From: Mageeibacillus sp. UBA1243
GTDB taxonomy: Bacteria; Bacillota; Clostridia; UBA1212
DNA: 30,501 nt
Direction of reading: 5' to 3'
Assembly: GCA_002308595.1 (NCBI GenBank)
Contig: DBWH01000065.1
Span: forward strand, 265 to 30,765
A program made the position numbers and the translations under genes. Below the pieces are notes generated by a model. The model was given only the letters and a program-made list of their open reading frames with translations. It made no database searches and was not told where the DNA came from. Below, one piece after another: positions 18,468 to 26,204 of the stretch; position 1 is the first letter of the stretch, and each line of letters starts with the position of its first letter.

Positions 18468-18496
18468 ATTATATCAGCTTTCGGGCATGGTTTAAA
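18468..18496 (-). promoter_or_regulatory. Candidate promoter of the GH3-rhamnosidase operon
   Basis: On the minus strand TATAAT (18473-18468) is perfect, preceded at 17 nt by TTTAAA (18496-18491), a weak -35. The weak -35 would suit an activated promoter. Confidence 0.5.
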
Positions 18497-18570
18497 CATC
18501 GAAATCGCGGCGGATTGCCGTCAAAGGTCAAAAGGCGCCTTGCGGTCCTTTTAAGCTTAAATTATAAATA

Positions 18571-18598
18571 TTGACTTGTTTTCGTCATATGGTATAAT
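18571..18598 (+). promoter_or_regulatory. Sigma70 promoter of the Fur-family/metal-transport operon
   Basis: TTGACT (18571-18576), 16-nt spacer, perfect TATAAT (18593-18598), with a transcript start expected near 18605, inside the dyad that follows. Confidence 0.75.
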
Positions 18599-18600
18599 TT

Positions 18601-18633
18601 GCGTGAATTTGCGAATCAATCCCAAATTCACGC
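18601..18633 (+). promoter_or_regulatory. Inverted repeat at the transcript start: likely metal-regulator operator
   Basis: Arms GCGTGAATTTG (18601-18611) and CAAATTCACGC (18623-18633) are a perfect 11-bp inverted repeat with an 11-nt loop, directly downstream of the -10. The position fits an operator for the Fur/Zur-type repressor encoded next, by autoregulation. The following ATTTTTTAA would also allow an attenuator hairpin. A 13-bp copy of the left arm recurs, inverted, at 23003. Confidence 0.6.
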
Positions 18634-18697
18634 ATTTTTTAACGAGCAGACGGCGGCCGGAAAAGGCTTTACGCCTGCGACCCGGAAAGGGCAGAGA

Positions 18698-19093
18698 ATG
18701 AGTACGTATTCAACAAAGCAGAGAAAAATACTTACCGATTACCTTGCCGAAAACCCCGACAGGCTGCTTTCGGCGGAAGAGATCGGCGATGCGCTCGAGG
18801 AGAGCGGGATCAGCAGAAGCGCCATTTACAGGAACCTCGCGGAGCTTGAGGCTGAGGGAAAAGTCAGGCGGTCGGTTAAAGAGGGTTCGCGGAAGGTTTT
18901 CTTCCAGTACACTGACGCTGCGCACTGCCGCGGCGAGCTTCACCTGTCGTGCAAAATCTGCGGCAGGACGATCCACATGGACCACGAGGCTGCGGACGCG
19001 CTCGTTGCCGATATCGCGGGCAGGCAGAGCTTTGAAATCGACAAGTCGGAGACCGTGCTCTTTGGCGTGTGCGGCGATTGCAAGAAAAACTGA
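18698..19093 (+). CDS. Fur-family metal-responsive repressor (Zur-like)
   Basis: A 131-residue protein of normal family length. The N-terminal winged helix contains SAEEIGDALEESGISRSAIYRNLAELEAEG, typical of the Fur recognition-helix region. The C-terminal metal domain has HLSCKICGRTIHMDH and CGDCKKN, two CxxC pairs that hold structural zinc. The ATG at 18698 follows GGAAAGGG at about 6 nt. It precedes the ATPase and permease of a Znu/Mnt-type importer, the usual layout for Zur, and probably binds the dyad at 18601. A peroxide or iron regulator of the same family is less likely but not excluded. Confidence 0.87.
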   Translation: MSTYSTKQRKILTDYLAENPDRLLSAEEIGDALEESGISRSAIYRNLAELEAEGKVRRSVKEGSRKVFFQYTDAAHCRGELHLSCKICGRTIHMDHEAADALVADIAGRQSFEIDKSETVLFGVCGDCKKN

Positions 19094-19149
19094 GAAAGGA
19101 ATGTCCGGCTGCGGGTCAGGACCCGTCGGCACGGTTTGATATTTGATAC

Positions 19150-19896
19150 ATGATTTTACTTGACTGCGACAATCTCTCCGTAGGCTACGGAGGGCGGAGA
19201 ATCGTCTCCGGAATAAATTTTCAGGTTTGCGACGGCGACTACCTTTGCATCCTCGGCCCCAACGGTGCCGGCAAGTCGACCCTCATGAAGACACTTCTCG
19301 GCCTCATTCCGCCCGTGTCCGGCAGGCTCGTCTACGGCGACGGCTTTAACGCCAAACAAATCGGCTACCTGCCCCAGGAGACCCTCGTCCAGAGCGATTT
19401 TCCCGCCTCTGTTAAGGAGGTCGTGCTCTCGGGCTGCACCGGGCGCCTCGGTTTCCGCCCCTTTTTCAGCAGGGACGATAAAAAACTCGCTGAATCGGCA
19501 ATGTCGACCGTCGGCATCACTTCTCTCAAAAACAAGTGCTTCAGGGAGCTCTCGGGCGGTCAGAAGCAGAGGGTCCTCATCGCAAGGGCGCTCTGCGCGA
19601 CCGAAAAAATGATAGTTCTTGACGAGCCCGCGGCGGGACTCGACCCCCAGGCGACCGAGGAGCTCTACAAGACACTCGCCAATCTGAACCGCGACAAGGG
19701 CACCGCCATAGTCATGATCTCGCACGACATAGCTGCCGCCAAGAGGTACGCTTCGCACGTGCTTTACATTGGCGATAACCAGTTCTTCGGAAGTGCTTCG
19801 GAATATGCGGCGCTTGAGTCGCTTGGCGGTATGAACGGTCTTGCCACGGCAGGCTCCGCGGCCGCGACGCACAAGGGGGTGAAGAGAAATGCCTGA
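19150..19896 (+). CDS. Metal ABC transporter ATPase (ZnuC/MntB-like)
   Basis: A 248-residue ATPase with Walker A GPNGAGKSTLM, Q-loop YLPQE, signature LSGGQKQRVLIARAL, Walker B MIVLDEPAAGLDP and switch His in ISHD. The family energises import of zinc or manganese. The only usable ATG (19150) has no clear Shine-Dalgarno sequence and an in-frame stop sits two codons upstream, so initiation may be weak or coupled. It overlaps the permease gene by 8 nt. Confidence 0.9.
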   Translation: MILLDCDNLSVGYGGRRIVSGINFQVCDGDYLCILGPNGAGKSTLMKTLLGLIPPVSGRLVYGDGFNAKQIGYLPQETLVQSDFPASVKEVVLSGCTGRLGFRPFFSRDDKKLAESAMSTVGITSLKNKCFRELSGGQKQRVLIARALCATEKMIVLDEPAAGLDPQATEELYKTLANLNRDKGTAIVMISHDIAAAKRYASHVLYIGDNQFFGSASEYAALESLGGMNGLATAGSAAATHKGVKRNA

Positions 19897-20734
19897 ATTT
19901 ATCGAAAATCTCGTGCTTTCACTCTCTCTTCCGTTTGCAATCTACGCCCTCATCTGCACGGCTCTCGTGTCGGTGTGCGCCTCGCTGCTCGGAACGACGC
20001 TGGTTCTGAAGCGGTTTTCGTTCATCGGTGACGGCCTTTCGCACGTTGCGTTCGGTGCGCTTGCGATTGCGACCGTGCTTCACATTGCCGAGGACATGGC
20101 CCTCGTGCTCCCTCTCACCATAGTCTGCGCGATTCTCATACTCAGGCTCGGCCAGAGCACCAAGGTAAAAGGAGACGCGGCGATTGCGATGCTCTCGGTA
20201 ACGGCCCTTGCCGTAGGCTATCTGCTCCTCAACAAGTTCCAGACGGGCTCGAACATTGCCGGCGACGTGTGCACCGCCCTCTTCGGCGCGACGAATATCG
20301 TTGTCCTGAAGATGTCAGACGTGATCATTTCGCTCGTGATGTGCGTCCTCACGATACTTTTCTTCGTGCTTTTTTACAACAAAATCTTTTCGGTCACGTT
20401 CGACGAGAACTTCGCATCTGCGACAGGCACCAACGTCAAACTGATCAACACCGCAACGGCCGTCATCATCGCGATAGTCATTGTGCTTGCGATGAAGCTT
20501 GTCGGCTCGCTTCTCATTTCCGCGCTCGTGGTCTTCCCCGCCCTGTCGGCAATGCGCGTCTGCAGAAGCTTCAGGAGCGTCACGATCTGCTCCGCCGTCA
20601 TCGCCCTCTCAACTTCGGTGTGCGGTATACTGCTTTCAATCATGATCGACACGCCCGTCGGTGCGACTATAGTCGCGCTCCAGGCACTTATCTTCGCGGC
20701 ATTTTTTGTCATTGGCGTCATCAAAAGAAAATGA
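19889..20734 (+). CDS. Metal ABC transporter permease (ZnuB/MntC-like, ABC-3 family)
   Basis: A 281-residue integral membrane protein with about 8-9 hydrophobic segments. Recognisable ABC-3 features are SLLGTTLVLKRFSFIGDGLSH near the N-terminus and MKLVGSLLISALVVFPALSA in the second half. RBS GGGGGTGAAGAG lies within the ATPase gene. No periplasmic-type metal-binding lipoprotein (ZnuA) is present in the window, so it must be encoded elsewhere or be replaced by another protein. Confidence 0.9.
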   Translation: MPEFIENLVLSLSLPFAIYALICTALVSVCASLLGTTLVLKRFSFIGDGLSHVAFGALAIATVLHIAEDMALVLPLTIVCAILILRLGQSTKVKGDAAIAMLSVTALAVGYLLLNKFQTGSNIAGDVCTALFGATNIVVLKMSDVIISLVMCVLTILFFVLFYNKIFSVTFDENFASATGTNVKLINTATAVIIAIVIVLAMKLVGSLLISALVVFPALSAMRVCRSFRSVTICSAVIALSTSVCGILLSIMIDTPVGATIVALQALIFAAFFVIGVIKRK

Positions 20735-20745
20735 CCCCCGCGGAT

Positions 20746-20773
20746 GGTTTTTAAAACCGAAATGAGCTACAAT
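20746..20773 (+). promoter_or_regulatory. Palindrome and weak promoter before the 704-aa membrane protein
   Basis: A perfect 13-nt palindrome, GGTTTTTAAAACC (20746-20758), is followed by a TACAAT -10-like box (20768-20773) but no good -35. The palindrome could be an operator. The 74-nt gap is also compatible with plain read-through from the metal-transport genes. Confidence 0.35.
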
Positions 20774-20808
20774 TAACTCACGGCATTTCCGGGAAAGGAG
20801 GGGCTGCG

Positions 20809-22923
20809 TTGAAAGATCAAAGAGACGTTCCGTGGACTGACGATGAGGAGTACGACTACACTCACAGGTACACACCTATAACCGAAATATCCTTCGAAGA
20901 AGACGATGAAGCGCAGTCTGCCGCCAATGCAAAAAACGGCGCCGCCGGAAAGCATCCCGAAAAGACCGCAAAATCCGCGAAATCCGCGAAGACACCTAAG
21001 ACTCCGAAGACATCCGGCAAAAAAACCGCGGGCAAAAAGGCGGCGCCCGCAGAGGACGCTCCCCTCACTGAGGAACACGCCCCCAAGCGGAAGATGAGCC
21101 TTAAAAACAAAATTCTCGGGCCGTTTCTGGGAACGGTCACGCTCGTTCTTATAATAGTTCTCTGCGTCATGGCCGCCCAGAGGACCAAACCCGGCAACGT
21201 TTACTACTACATCGAGGGCGGCGAGCTGTACCGGTCAACCGGCGCCGGCAAGGGCACCAGGATCTCGTCGGGCTTCATCGCCGGCGCCGCATCGGCAAGC
21301 CCTTCCGTCGCAAAAACCGTCTCCGCAGAGCTCCTCCCGAAGATATTCGAGAGCTCCGACGGAAGGTACATCTTCTACCCCGACAACAACTCCGTGACAG
21401 GCGCCGAAGGCACCTATTTCTGCAGAAAAACCAACGGTTCCGGCAGCGCTCTCAGGGTCGACTCGGACATCGCGGAGATCACATTGGCGGAAAAAGGCGC
21501 GACCGTCCTCTATAGGAAAGGGGCGGCGCTCTACAGGTTTTCGCCGAAGGGCGGCTCCGAGCTTTTGTGCGCAGATATCGCAAAGTTCTGCGGCTCCGAG
21601 ACGTTTGAAACCGTCTACTACATTGACAACGCGGGCACCCTTTTCCTGAAAAACGGCTCGTCAGCTGCCGAACCCGTCGAAAAGGACGTCACATCCGTCG
21701 GCTGCGTGAGCACATCCGGCACGGTCTGGTTTGTGAAGAACAGCGTGCTTTACAGGAAGACCCTTGGCGGCGACAAGCAGAAGATATGCTCCGACGCTTA
21801 CGGCGACGGTTTCGTGCTCACGGGAAAGCTCCCCGACTTCTATTTTCTCACCTATAAAAGCTCAAATATCGACGTGACAGACCTCATTGAGGACGCCCTG
21901 CGCGAGTATGACGCGGGGATGGCGGAGCCTGTGAAGCCCGTTGCCCCTGAGAGGAGCTCGTATCCGACCGAGAACGAGTACAAGGCTGCGTTGGCGGTTT
22001 ACGAAAAAGACGCCAAGGAGTACCCCGCGCTCGAAAAAAGCTACACCGAAAAGCTTGCGCGCGACAAAATCAGGGCGGCAGCGGAATCCGACAGGATCGA
22101 GCGCAAGACCGTCACGCTGAACTACTGCGACGGCGAAAAGATCACGCCTGTTGCGGAGCACATTTTCGCCAAAAATACGGCTTCCGAAGACGACCCGTAC
22201 TACGCCCTCTTCGAGGCGACGGGGCTTGCCGACGGACCGCTCGACAACGGCAGGGGGACAGTCGTTTTCCTCAAGATCAAGGACTCGGCAATGCCTTCCG
22301 CCCCCATCGACGCATTCAGCGACTACGAATCGCTGCGCGAATACCTCACGGCAAGGCTCGCGCCGTCCTGCGTCCTTGAAGCGGCGCGCGGCACAGACCG
22401 CATGTACACCGAAGCGGGCGACGTCAGCGGGGTAACTTATTCCTCAAACGGATCGTACTTCTACTATTTTGCCAACAAGGGCTTCAGCACGGAGGGTTAC
22501 GCGGTCTACGACCTCCACAGGATCGACGTCAAAAAGTTCACCGACACGGTCGTTGACGCCAAGGTCTCAGACAGGTACTTCAACCCCGACCAATGCGTCT
22601 ACTTCAAGGAGCCGCGCGCAGGCTTCACGCTCGCGTCGCTCTACAAAAACGGCAGGCGCATATCCGAAAAAGCCATCCCCGAAAGCGTCAAGGCGGCCGG
22701 CAGCACGGTCTGCTTCTTCACTGAGTTTTCGGGCGACACCGGAACGCTCTCTGTCCACAACGGCAAGAAGATTTCCGCGACTGTCTCGGGCGTCAGCGAC
22801 TTCACCGTCACAAGGGGCGGAACGGTGGTTTACATTGGCGATTACCACGGGCCGGGCGACAACACACTGTTCTTCGGAACAGGCTCGAAAGAAGTCACAA
22901 AGAACGTCTCAAGCGTTCGCTGA
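20809..22923 (+). CDS. Single-pass membrane protein with propeller-like extracytoplasmic domain, unknown function
   Basis: A 704-residue protein. The TTG start is chosen because a very strong AAAGGAGGGG lies 5 nt upstream and the next candidates are far inside. Residues 1-100 are hydrophilic, acidic first and then Lys/Ala/Thr/Pro-rich; one membrane helix follows (about 104-123). The outside part has repeated strands of the type VYYYIEGGELYRS, ALYRFSPKG, VYYIDNAGTLFLKNG and VWFVKNSVLYRK, as in DUF5050- or YWTD-like propellers. An insertion near residues 360-430 looks helical and charged. I do not recognise a function. It follows the metal permease and ends at a strong terminator; a sensor, scaffold or cell-envelope role is possible. 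Confidence 0.8.
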   Translation: MKDQRDVPWTDDEEYDYTHRYTPITEISFEEDDEAQSAANAKNGAAGKHPEKTAKSAKSAKTPKTPKTSGKKTAGKKAAPAEDAPLTEEHAPKRKMSLKNKILGPFLGTVTLVLIIVLCVMAAQRTKPGNVYYYIEGGELYRSTGAGKGTRISSGFIAGAASASPSVAKTVSAELLPKIFESSDGRYIFYPDNNSVTGAEGTYFCRKTNGSGSALRVDSDIAEITLAEKGATVLYRKGAALYRFSPKGGSELLCADIAKFCGSETFETVYYIDNAGTLFLKNGSSAAEPVEKDVTSVGCVSTSGTVWFVKNSVLYRKTLGGDKQKICSDAYGDGFVLTGKLPDFYFLTYKSSNIDVTDLIEDALREYDAGMAEPVKPVAPERSSYPTENEYKAALAVYEKDAKEYPALEKSYTEKLARDKIRAAAESDRIERKTVTLNYCDGEKITPVAEHIFAKNTASEDDPYYALFEATGLADGPLDNGRGTVVFLKIKDSAMPSAPIDAFSDYESLREYLTARLAPSCVLEAARGTDRMYTEAGDVSGVTYSSNGSYFYYFANKGFSTEGYAVYDLHRIDVKKFTDTVVDAKVSDRYFNPDQCVYFKEPRAGFTLASLYKNGRRISEKAIPESVKAAGSTVCFFTEFSGDTGTLSVHNGKKISATVSGVSDFTVTRGGTVVYIGDYHGPGDNTLFFGTGSKEVTKNVSSVR

Positions 22924-22931
22924 ATACCGCC

Positions 22932-22959
22932 AAGGGGCCTCCCGGGGCCCCCTTTTTTT
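22932..22959 (+). terminator. Rho-independent terminator
   Basis: GGGGCC (22934-22939) pairs with GGCCCC (22946-22951) around a 6-nt loop, followed by a run of seven Ts (22953-22959). It ends the preceding membrane-protein gene. Confidence 0.85.
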
Positions 22960-23002
22960 GCCCCGATTGTGCCCTCTTTGTTACCCTATCTTTCCAAAAA
23001 AA

Positions 23003-23015
23003 CGCAAATTCACGC
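23003..23015. repeat. Second copy of the 13-bp element found at the Fur promoter
   Basis: CGCAAATTCACGC is the exact reverse complement of 18601-18613. It lies about 70 nt upstream of the -10-like box of the next gene and may be a second site for the same regulator. Confidence 0.5.
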
Positions 23016-23081
23016 AAAACCGGTCGAAAAACCTTTTCGCTGCCGCCAATTTGCTTTTCGCTATTGATTAATTTAAAATCA

Positions 23082-23087
23082 TATAAT
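23082..23087 (+). promoter_or_regulatory. -10 box upstream of the 164-aa protein gene
   Basis: A perfect TATAAT in a very AT-rich stretch; no convincing -35 at the right distance (TTGATT at 23064 is only 12 nt away). A CATTGGCG word (23106) falls in the resulting leader. Confidence 0.4.
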
Positions 23088-23151
23088 AAAATAAAAGTGT
23101 ATTTGCATTGGCGGTAAGCAGCATGAAACATTGACGGAGGAAGCAGGAAAA

Positions 23152-23646
23152 ATGGCAAGATCCGATTCCGCAAAAAAAGCGGCAGAGCAGAACGCACCCG
23201 TAAAGGTCACGGCGATTGAGCTCACCGAAAAGAATTTTGAGAAAAACAGATTTTCCTGCATCAGGCTTTCGTTTGATTCATGGCGCACAAGGACCGGCGA
23301 GCTCACCTCAAGGGTGACCTACTCGAGGCGTTACGACCTCAATGCGGAATTCGATTCGGTAAGCAACTATTTTCAGATTTCGGACACGGTCGTTAAGGGC
23401 TGCAGAGATTTCATTGTAAATCACAGGCTGCTCGAAGACTACCCCGCAAAGAAATCTTCACGCAGGCCCGGCAGTTATTCGGAGATAAGAGTTTTTTCCG
23501 GGCTGAAAGTAGTTTCGCGGGTTGTGAAAAGGGGCCCCATCGAAAGGGACGGTCAGCCCGCGGCAGTTAATGACATTGGCAAGAGCGATGTTGTCGACGA
23601 AATGTTTGAGGAGCTTTCAAGGCTTCTCAAGAGAACGTTGGGATAA
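23152..23646 (+). CDS. Hypothetical basic protein, 164 aa
   Basis: I do not recognise this protein. It is soluble, basic and Ser/Arg/Lys-rich, without signal or membrane segment. The N-terminal 20 residues look disordered; the middle contains beta-like segments (FSCIRLSFDSW, SRVTYSRRYDL) and the end is an amphipathic helix (VDEMFEELSRLLKRTLG). The ATG at 23152 is preceded by GGAGG at 11 nt; an upstream ATG at 23123 runs into a stop. Gene-like codon use and its own promoter and terminator signals support it as real. It is monocistronic between a strong terminator and the lipase gene. Nucleic-acid binding is a guess from charge only. Confidence 0.7.
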   Translation: MARSDSAKKAAEQNAPVKVTAIELTEKNFEKNRFSCIRLSFDSWRTRTGELTSRVTYSRRYDLNAEFDSVSNYFQISDTVVKGCRDFIVNHRLLEDYPAKKSSRRPGSYSEIRVFSGLKVVSRVVKRGPIERDGQPAAVNDIGKSDVVDEMFEELSRLLKRTLG

Positions 23647-23657
23647 AGCTTTTGTTG

Positions 23658-23684
23658 ATTATTTGCAAAATAATGTGCTTATTT
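23658..23684 (+). terminator. Weak AT-rich hairpin terminator
   Basis: ATTATTT (23658-23664) pairs with AAATAAT (23668-23674), followed after 5 nt by TTATTTTT. The stem is weak. Confidence 0.35.
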
Positions 23685-23748
23685 TTGCGATTAAGTGCGT
23701 CCCGCCTGGGTTATGTCGTTCGGGTGCGGACACAAAAGGAGGAAAACC

Positions 23749-25308
23749 ATGATCAGAAAACATACTATTATCTTATGCTTGGTATGTATTGCAATTGCCG
23801 TTGCAATGCTTGCCGGATGCACGGGCACAGTTGAGAACAATCCGAAACCGACAGATCCGGTTTCAAGTCCCACAACAGCGCCGATTGATGAGCCCACAGA
23901 CGTGCCCACCGACCTGCCTTCCGAGAACCCCACAGGTTCCGAAACCGGCGATCCCACGGCAACGCCCGAAGGCACTTCAGACGAAACACCTGCAGCGGGC
24001 ACACCCACACCGGCAGACGCAACACCGACAGCAGGTTCAGAGACACCTACAGCAGGCGCCACGACAGAGCCCACGGCCACTCCGACTGCAACTCCTACGT
24101 CTACGCCTACGCCTACGCCGACGGCCACACCGACGCCGACCGCGACACCCACGCCTACACCTACTGCGACCCCGACGCCGACTGCAACACCCACACCTAC
24201 GCCTACACCCACGCCGACAGCGACTCCTACGCCTACCCCCACACCCACTCCTACACCGGGTGCGGCAGCCTCTTCGAGCCTCGTATTCCCCTCGGACAAC
24301 ACAGTGTTTGACTCCGCTTTTGCAAACCAGGTCATCATGCTGAACAACTCCCAGGACAAGACCGACACGAAGAACGCGCTGAAAGCCATTGGCTTCAACG
24401 TGGCAAGCAGGAACCAGATCAACTACGACAAGGACACCGCCAATGACAAGTCGCACACATCCGCGTTCACAATCGGCACAGGCACGGTCAACTACAAAGG
24501 CCAGGTTCGCTCGGCAATGATCGTCGTCATCAGAGGCACGGTCGGCGCAGAGTGGTACTCGAACCTTGACTTCGTTCCTTCACACGACAACAACGCTCTC
24601 TACGCAGAGAACTTCCTCATGGCTGCCCAGAACATCTTTGAGACGGTTGAGAACAGGCTTGCTTCTATGGACAACCCGCTCGTTCTCTTCACGGGCCACA
24701 GCCGCGGCGCAGCATGCGCAGACCTTCTCGGTCTCCTTTACAACGAAAAATACGGTGCCGGCAACGCGTTTGTTTACACATACGCAACTCCTGCCTGCAT
24801 AAGAAGCCAGGACGTCAACCAGAACTCCGCCAATATCTTCAACATCGTCAACCCCGCAGACTTCATCATCTATCTCCCGCCTCATGAACTCGGATTCTTC
24901 AGGCCCGGAAATGACGTGGTTCTGCCCGACAGCAACAACCTCTCAACGTCCGTTGCAAACCTCTACTCGACGCTCTCACCTATCTTTACAGTAAACGGCG
25001 AGCCCATGACGATCCAGATGTTCTACGAGACCAAGTTCTCACTCACGAAAGCGGGAACTGACGCCAAAGGAAAGACCGTATACGAAGAGATCGGTGCAAT
25101 TGCCGATATCATGACCGGTTCCGGCAACATGACAAGCCTTGCCCTCCACCTCTTCTCGATCAACAGCAAGTCGCAGTTCTACCCGCTCAGACAGTTTGCC
25201 ACACAGGCTATGAGCAACCAGAGTCTCATCACCGCGCTGCAGGCTCAGCACGAGGTCGCGACTTACAGAGCGCTCCTTGCCGATTACATAGCGGCTGAAT
25301 CACATTAA
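23749..25308 (+). CDS. Surface lipoprotein with class 3 lipase-type alpha/beta hydrolase domain
   Basis: A 519-residue protein. The ATG at 23749 follows AAAGGAGG at 6 nt. Lipobox LAGC gives lipidated Cys24. Residues about 25-170 are a low-complexity linker ending in long Pro-Thr repeats, which would hold the enzyme away from the membrane. The catalytic domain has LFTGHSRGA with nucleophile Ser318, candidate Asp371 in VNPADFI and candidate His501 in QAQHEVATY, the order seen in class 3 lipases. The oxyanion-side motif VVIRGT also fits. Substrate may be a lipid or an ester on a polysaccharide; deacetylase genes follow directly, so a carbohydrate ester is worth considering. Confidence 0.85.
   Translation: MIRKHTIILCLVCIAIAVAMLAGCTGTVENNPKPTDPVSSPTTAPIDEPTDVPTDLPSENPTGSETGDPTATPEGTSDETPAAGTPTPADATPTAGSETPTAGATTEPTATPTATPTSTPTPTPTATPTPTATPTPTPTATPTPTATPTPTPTPTPTATPTPTPTPTPTPGAAASSSLVFPSDNTVFDSAFANQVIMLNNSQDKTDTKNALKAIGFNVASRNQINYDKDTANDKSHTSAFTIGTGTVNYKGQVRSAMIVVIRGTVGAEWYSNLDFVPSHDNNALYAENFLMAAQNIFETVENRLASMDNPLVLFTGHSRGAACADLLGLLYNEKYGAGNAFVYTYATPACIRSQDVNQNSANIFNIVNPADFIIYLPPHELGFFRPGNDVVLPDSNNLSTSVANLYSTLSPIFTVNGEPMTIQMFYETKFSLTKAGTDAKGKTVYEEIGAIADIMTGSGNMTSLALHLFSINSKSQFYPLRQFATQAMSNQSLITALQAQHEVATYRALLADYIAAESH
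24070..24258 (+). repeat. Degenerate ACNCCN hexanucleotide tract encoding Pro-Thr linker
   Basis: About 190 nt of imperfect tandem CCN-ACN codons (with GCN for Ala at intervals) in the lipase gene. Third positions vary, so it is selected as peptide rather than a fresh microsatellite, but slippage and recombination with the similar tract at 27551 are possible. The opposite strand reads as Gly-Val repeats and is not a gene. Confidence 0.8.
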
Positions 25309-25321
25309 AATCTATACCGGC

Positions 25322-25392
25322 CGGCGCGGATTCGGGACGGTTCCCGGTGATCAAAAGTCATCGCTAATTGTCCGGCATCCGCGCCGCTTTTT
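25322..25392 (+). terminator. Long-looped structured element: terminator or attenuator
   Basis: CGGCGCGGAT (25322-25331) and ATCCGCGCCG (25377-25386) form a perfect 10-bp stem closed by 45 nt that itself holds an inner GC-rich pairing (CGGGA with TCCCG), and the stem is followed by CTTTTTTC. The RBS of the deacetylase gene follows at once, so besides ending the lipase transcript it could act as a leader attenuator. Confidence 0.6.
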
Positions 25393-25410
25393 TCAGGAGA
25401 AAAACATAAA

Positions 25411-26184
25411 ATGCCCGAAAACAAAGGAAAAAACTTTGGCAAGTACTTTACGATGAGTTTTGACGACGGCATCACTCAGGATGCCCGGATCATGGATATT
25501 TGCAGGAAATACAACGTTCCGTGCACGTTCAATCTCAACACCGGTCTCTTCGGAGCCAGCTGGACATGGGTCGGCGAGGTTCTCGGAAAACTGGGTCTTT
25601 CGCATCAACGCTTCACAAAAGAAGAGATTCTCTCGGGCATCTACAAGGGCTTTGACGCGGAAGTCCACACTCTCTGCCACCCCTCGCTCGGCTGCGACTG
25701 CGGAACCGACAAGGAGCGGGTCATTGCCGAGGTCGGACAGGACGCAAAAAACATTGAGGATCTGACGGGCGTTGCCCCTGTCGGTATGGCCTACCCCGGA
25801 GGCCGCGAGGTCGACACCTCCCCGTTTGTCATCAGGACGATCGTCGAGAACACCCCCGTAAGATTTGCGCGGCTTGCCGTGTCGCAGGAAAAGCCTGAGG
25901 AGTTTGCGCTCCCGGACTGCTTCATGAAGTGGTATCCGTCGCTTGCCGTGGTTGAGATGGCGCGCTGCAAAGATCTCGCAAGACGCTTCATCGACGCGGT
26001 GCCTGCGGACAGGGACCTTCTTTTCTACGTCTGGGGCCACGGCTACGACCTTGACAGCGAGAACCTCTGGTACGATTTTGAGGACCTCGTGCGCATGCTT
26101 GCGGAGGCCGAAAGCGTCAGGTGCGTCTCAAACGCCGAATTCTATAACCTTTTCAAGGACAGGATTCCTTCCGTGAACTTTTAA
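25411..26184 (+). CDS. Polysaccharide deacetylase (NodB-type), cytoplasmic paralog
   Basis: A 257-residue protein consisting only of the NodB homology domain. Motif 1 is SFDDGITQD (catalytic base Asp18, metal ligand Asp19); motif 2 is VHTLCHPS with metal ligands His86 and His90. GMAYPGG and LLFYVWGHGYD correspond to the later family motifs, the last His being a candidate general acid. There is no signal peptide, unlike the next two genes, so it would act inside the cell, which is unusual for the family. AGGAG lies upstream of the ATG. The family removes N- or O-acetyl groups from chitin, peptidoglycan or xylan; substrate here is unknown. Confidence 0.88.
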   Translation: MPENKGKNFGKYFTMSFDDGITQDARIMDICRKYNVPCTFNLNTGLFGASWTWVGEVLGKLGLSHQRFTKEEILSGIYKGFDAEVHTLCHPSLGCDCGTDKERVIAEVGQDAKNIEDLTGVAPVGMAYPGGREVDTSPFVIRTIVENTPVRFARLAVSQEKPEEFALPDCFMKWYPSLAVVEMARCKDLARRFIDAVPADRDLLFYVWGHGYDLDSENLWYDFEDLVRMLAEAESVRCVSNAEFYNLFKDRIPSVNF

Positions 26185-26204
26185 AACTTAAAAATGAAGA
26201 CTGA

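Noticed and set aside
19101..19139. 12-codon mini frame (MSGCGSGPVGTV) between the Fur-type gene and the ATPase gene
   Set aside because: The AAAGGA motif touches the ATG, leaving no proper spacing; too short to support, though it could couple translation to the ATPase gene that lacks an RBS.
24070..24258. Repeat tract considered as a CRISPR or minisatellite array
   Set aside because: Units are 6 nt, in frame and degenerate at third codon positions, as expected for a Pro-Thr linker; there are no spacers.
23691..24422. Long minus-strand reading frame full of Gly-Val repeats
   Set aside because: It is the mirror of the Pro-Thr linker coding tract in the lipase gene; repeat DNA without stops opens several frames. 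The sense frame has an RBS, signal peptide and catalytic domain.
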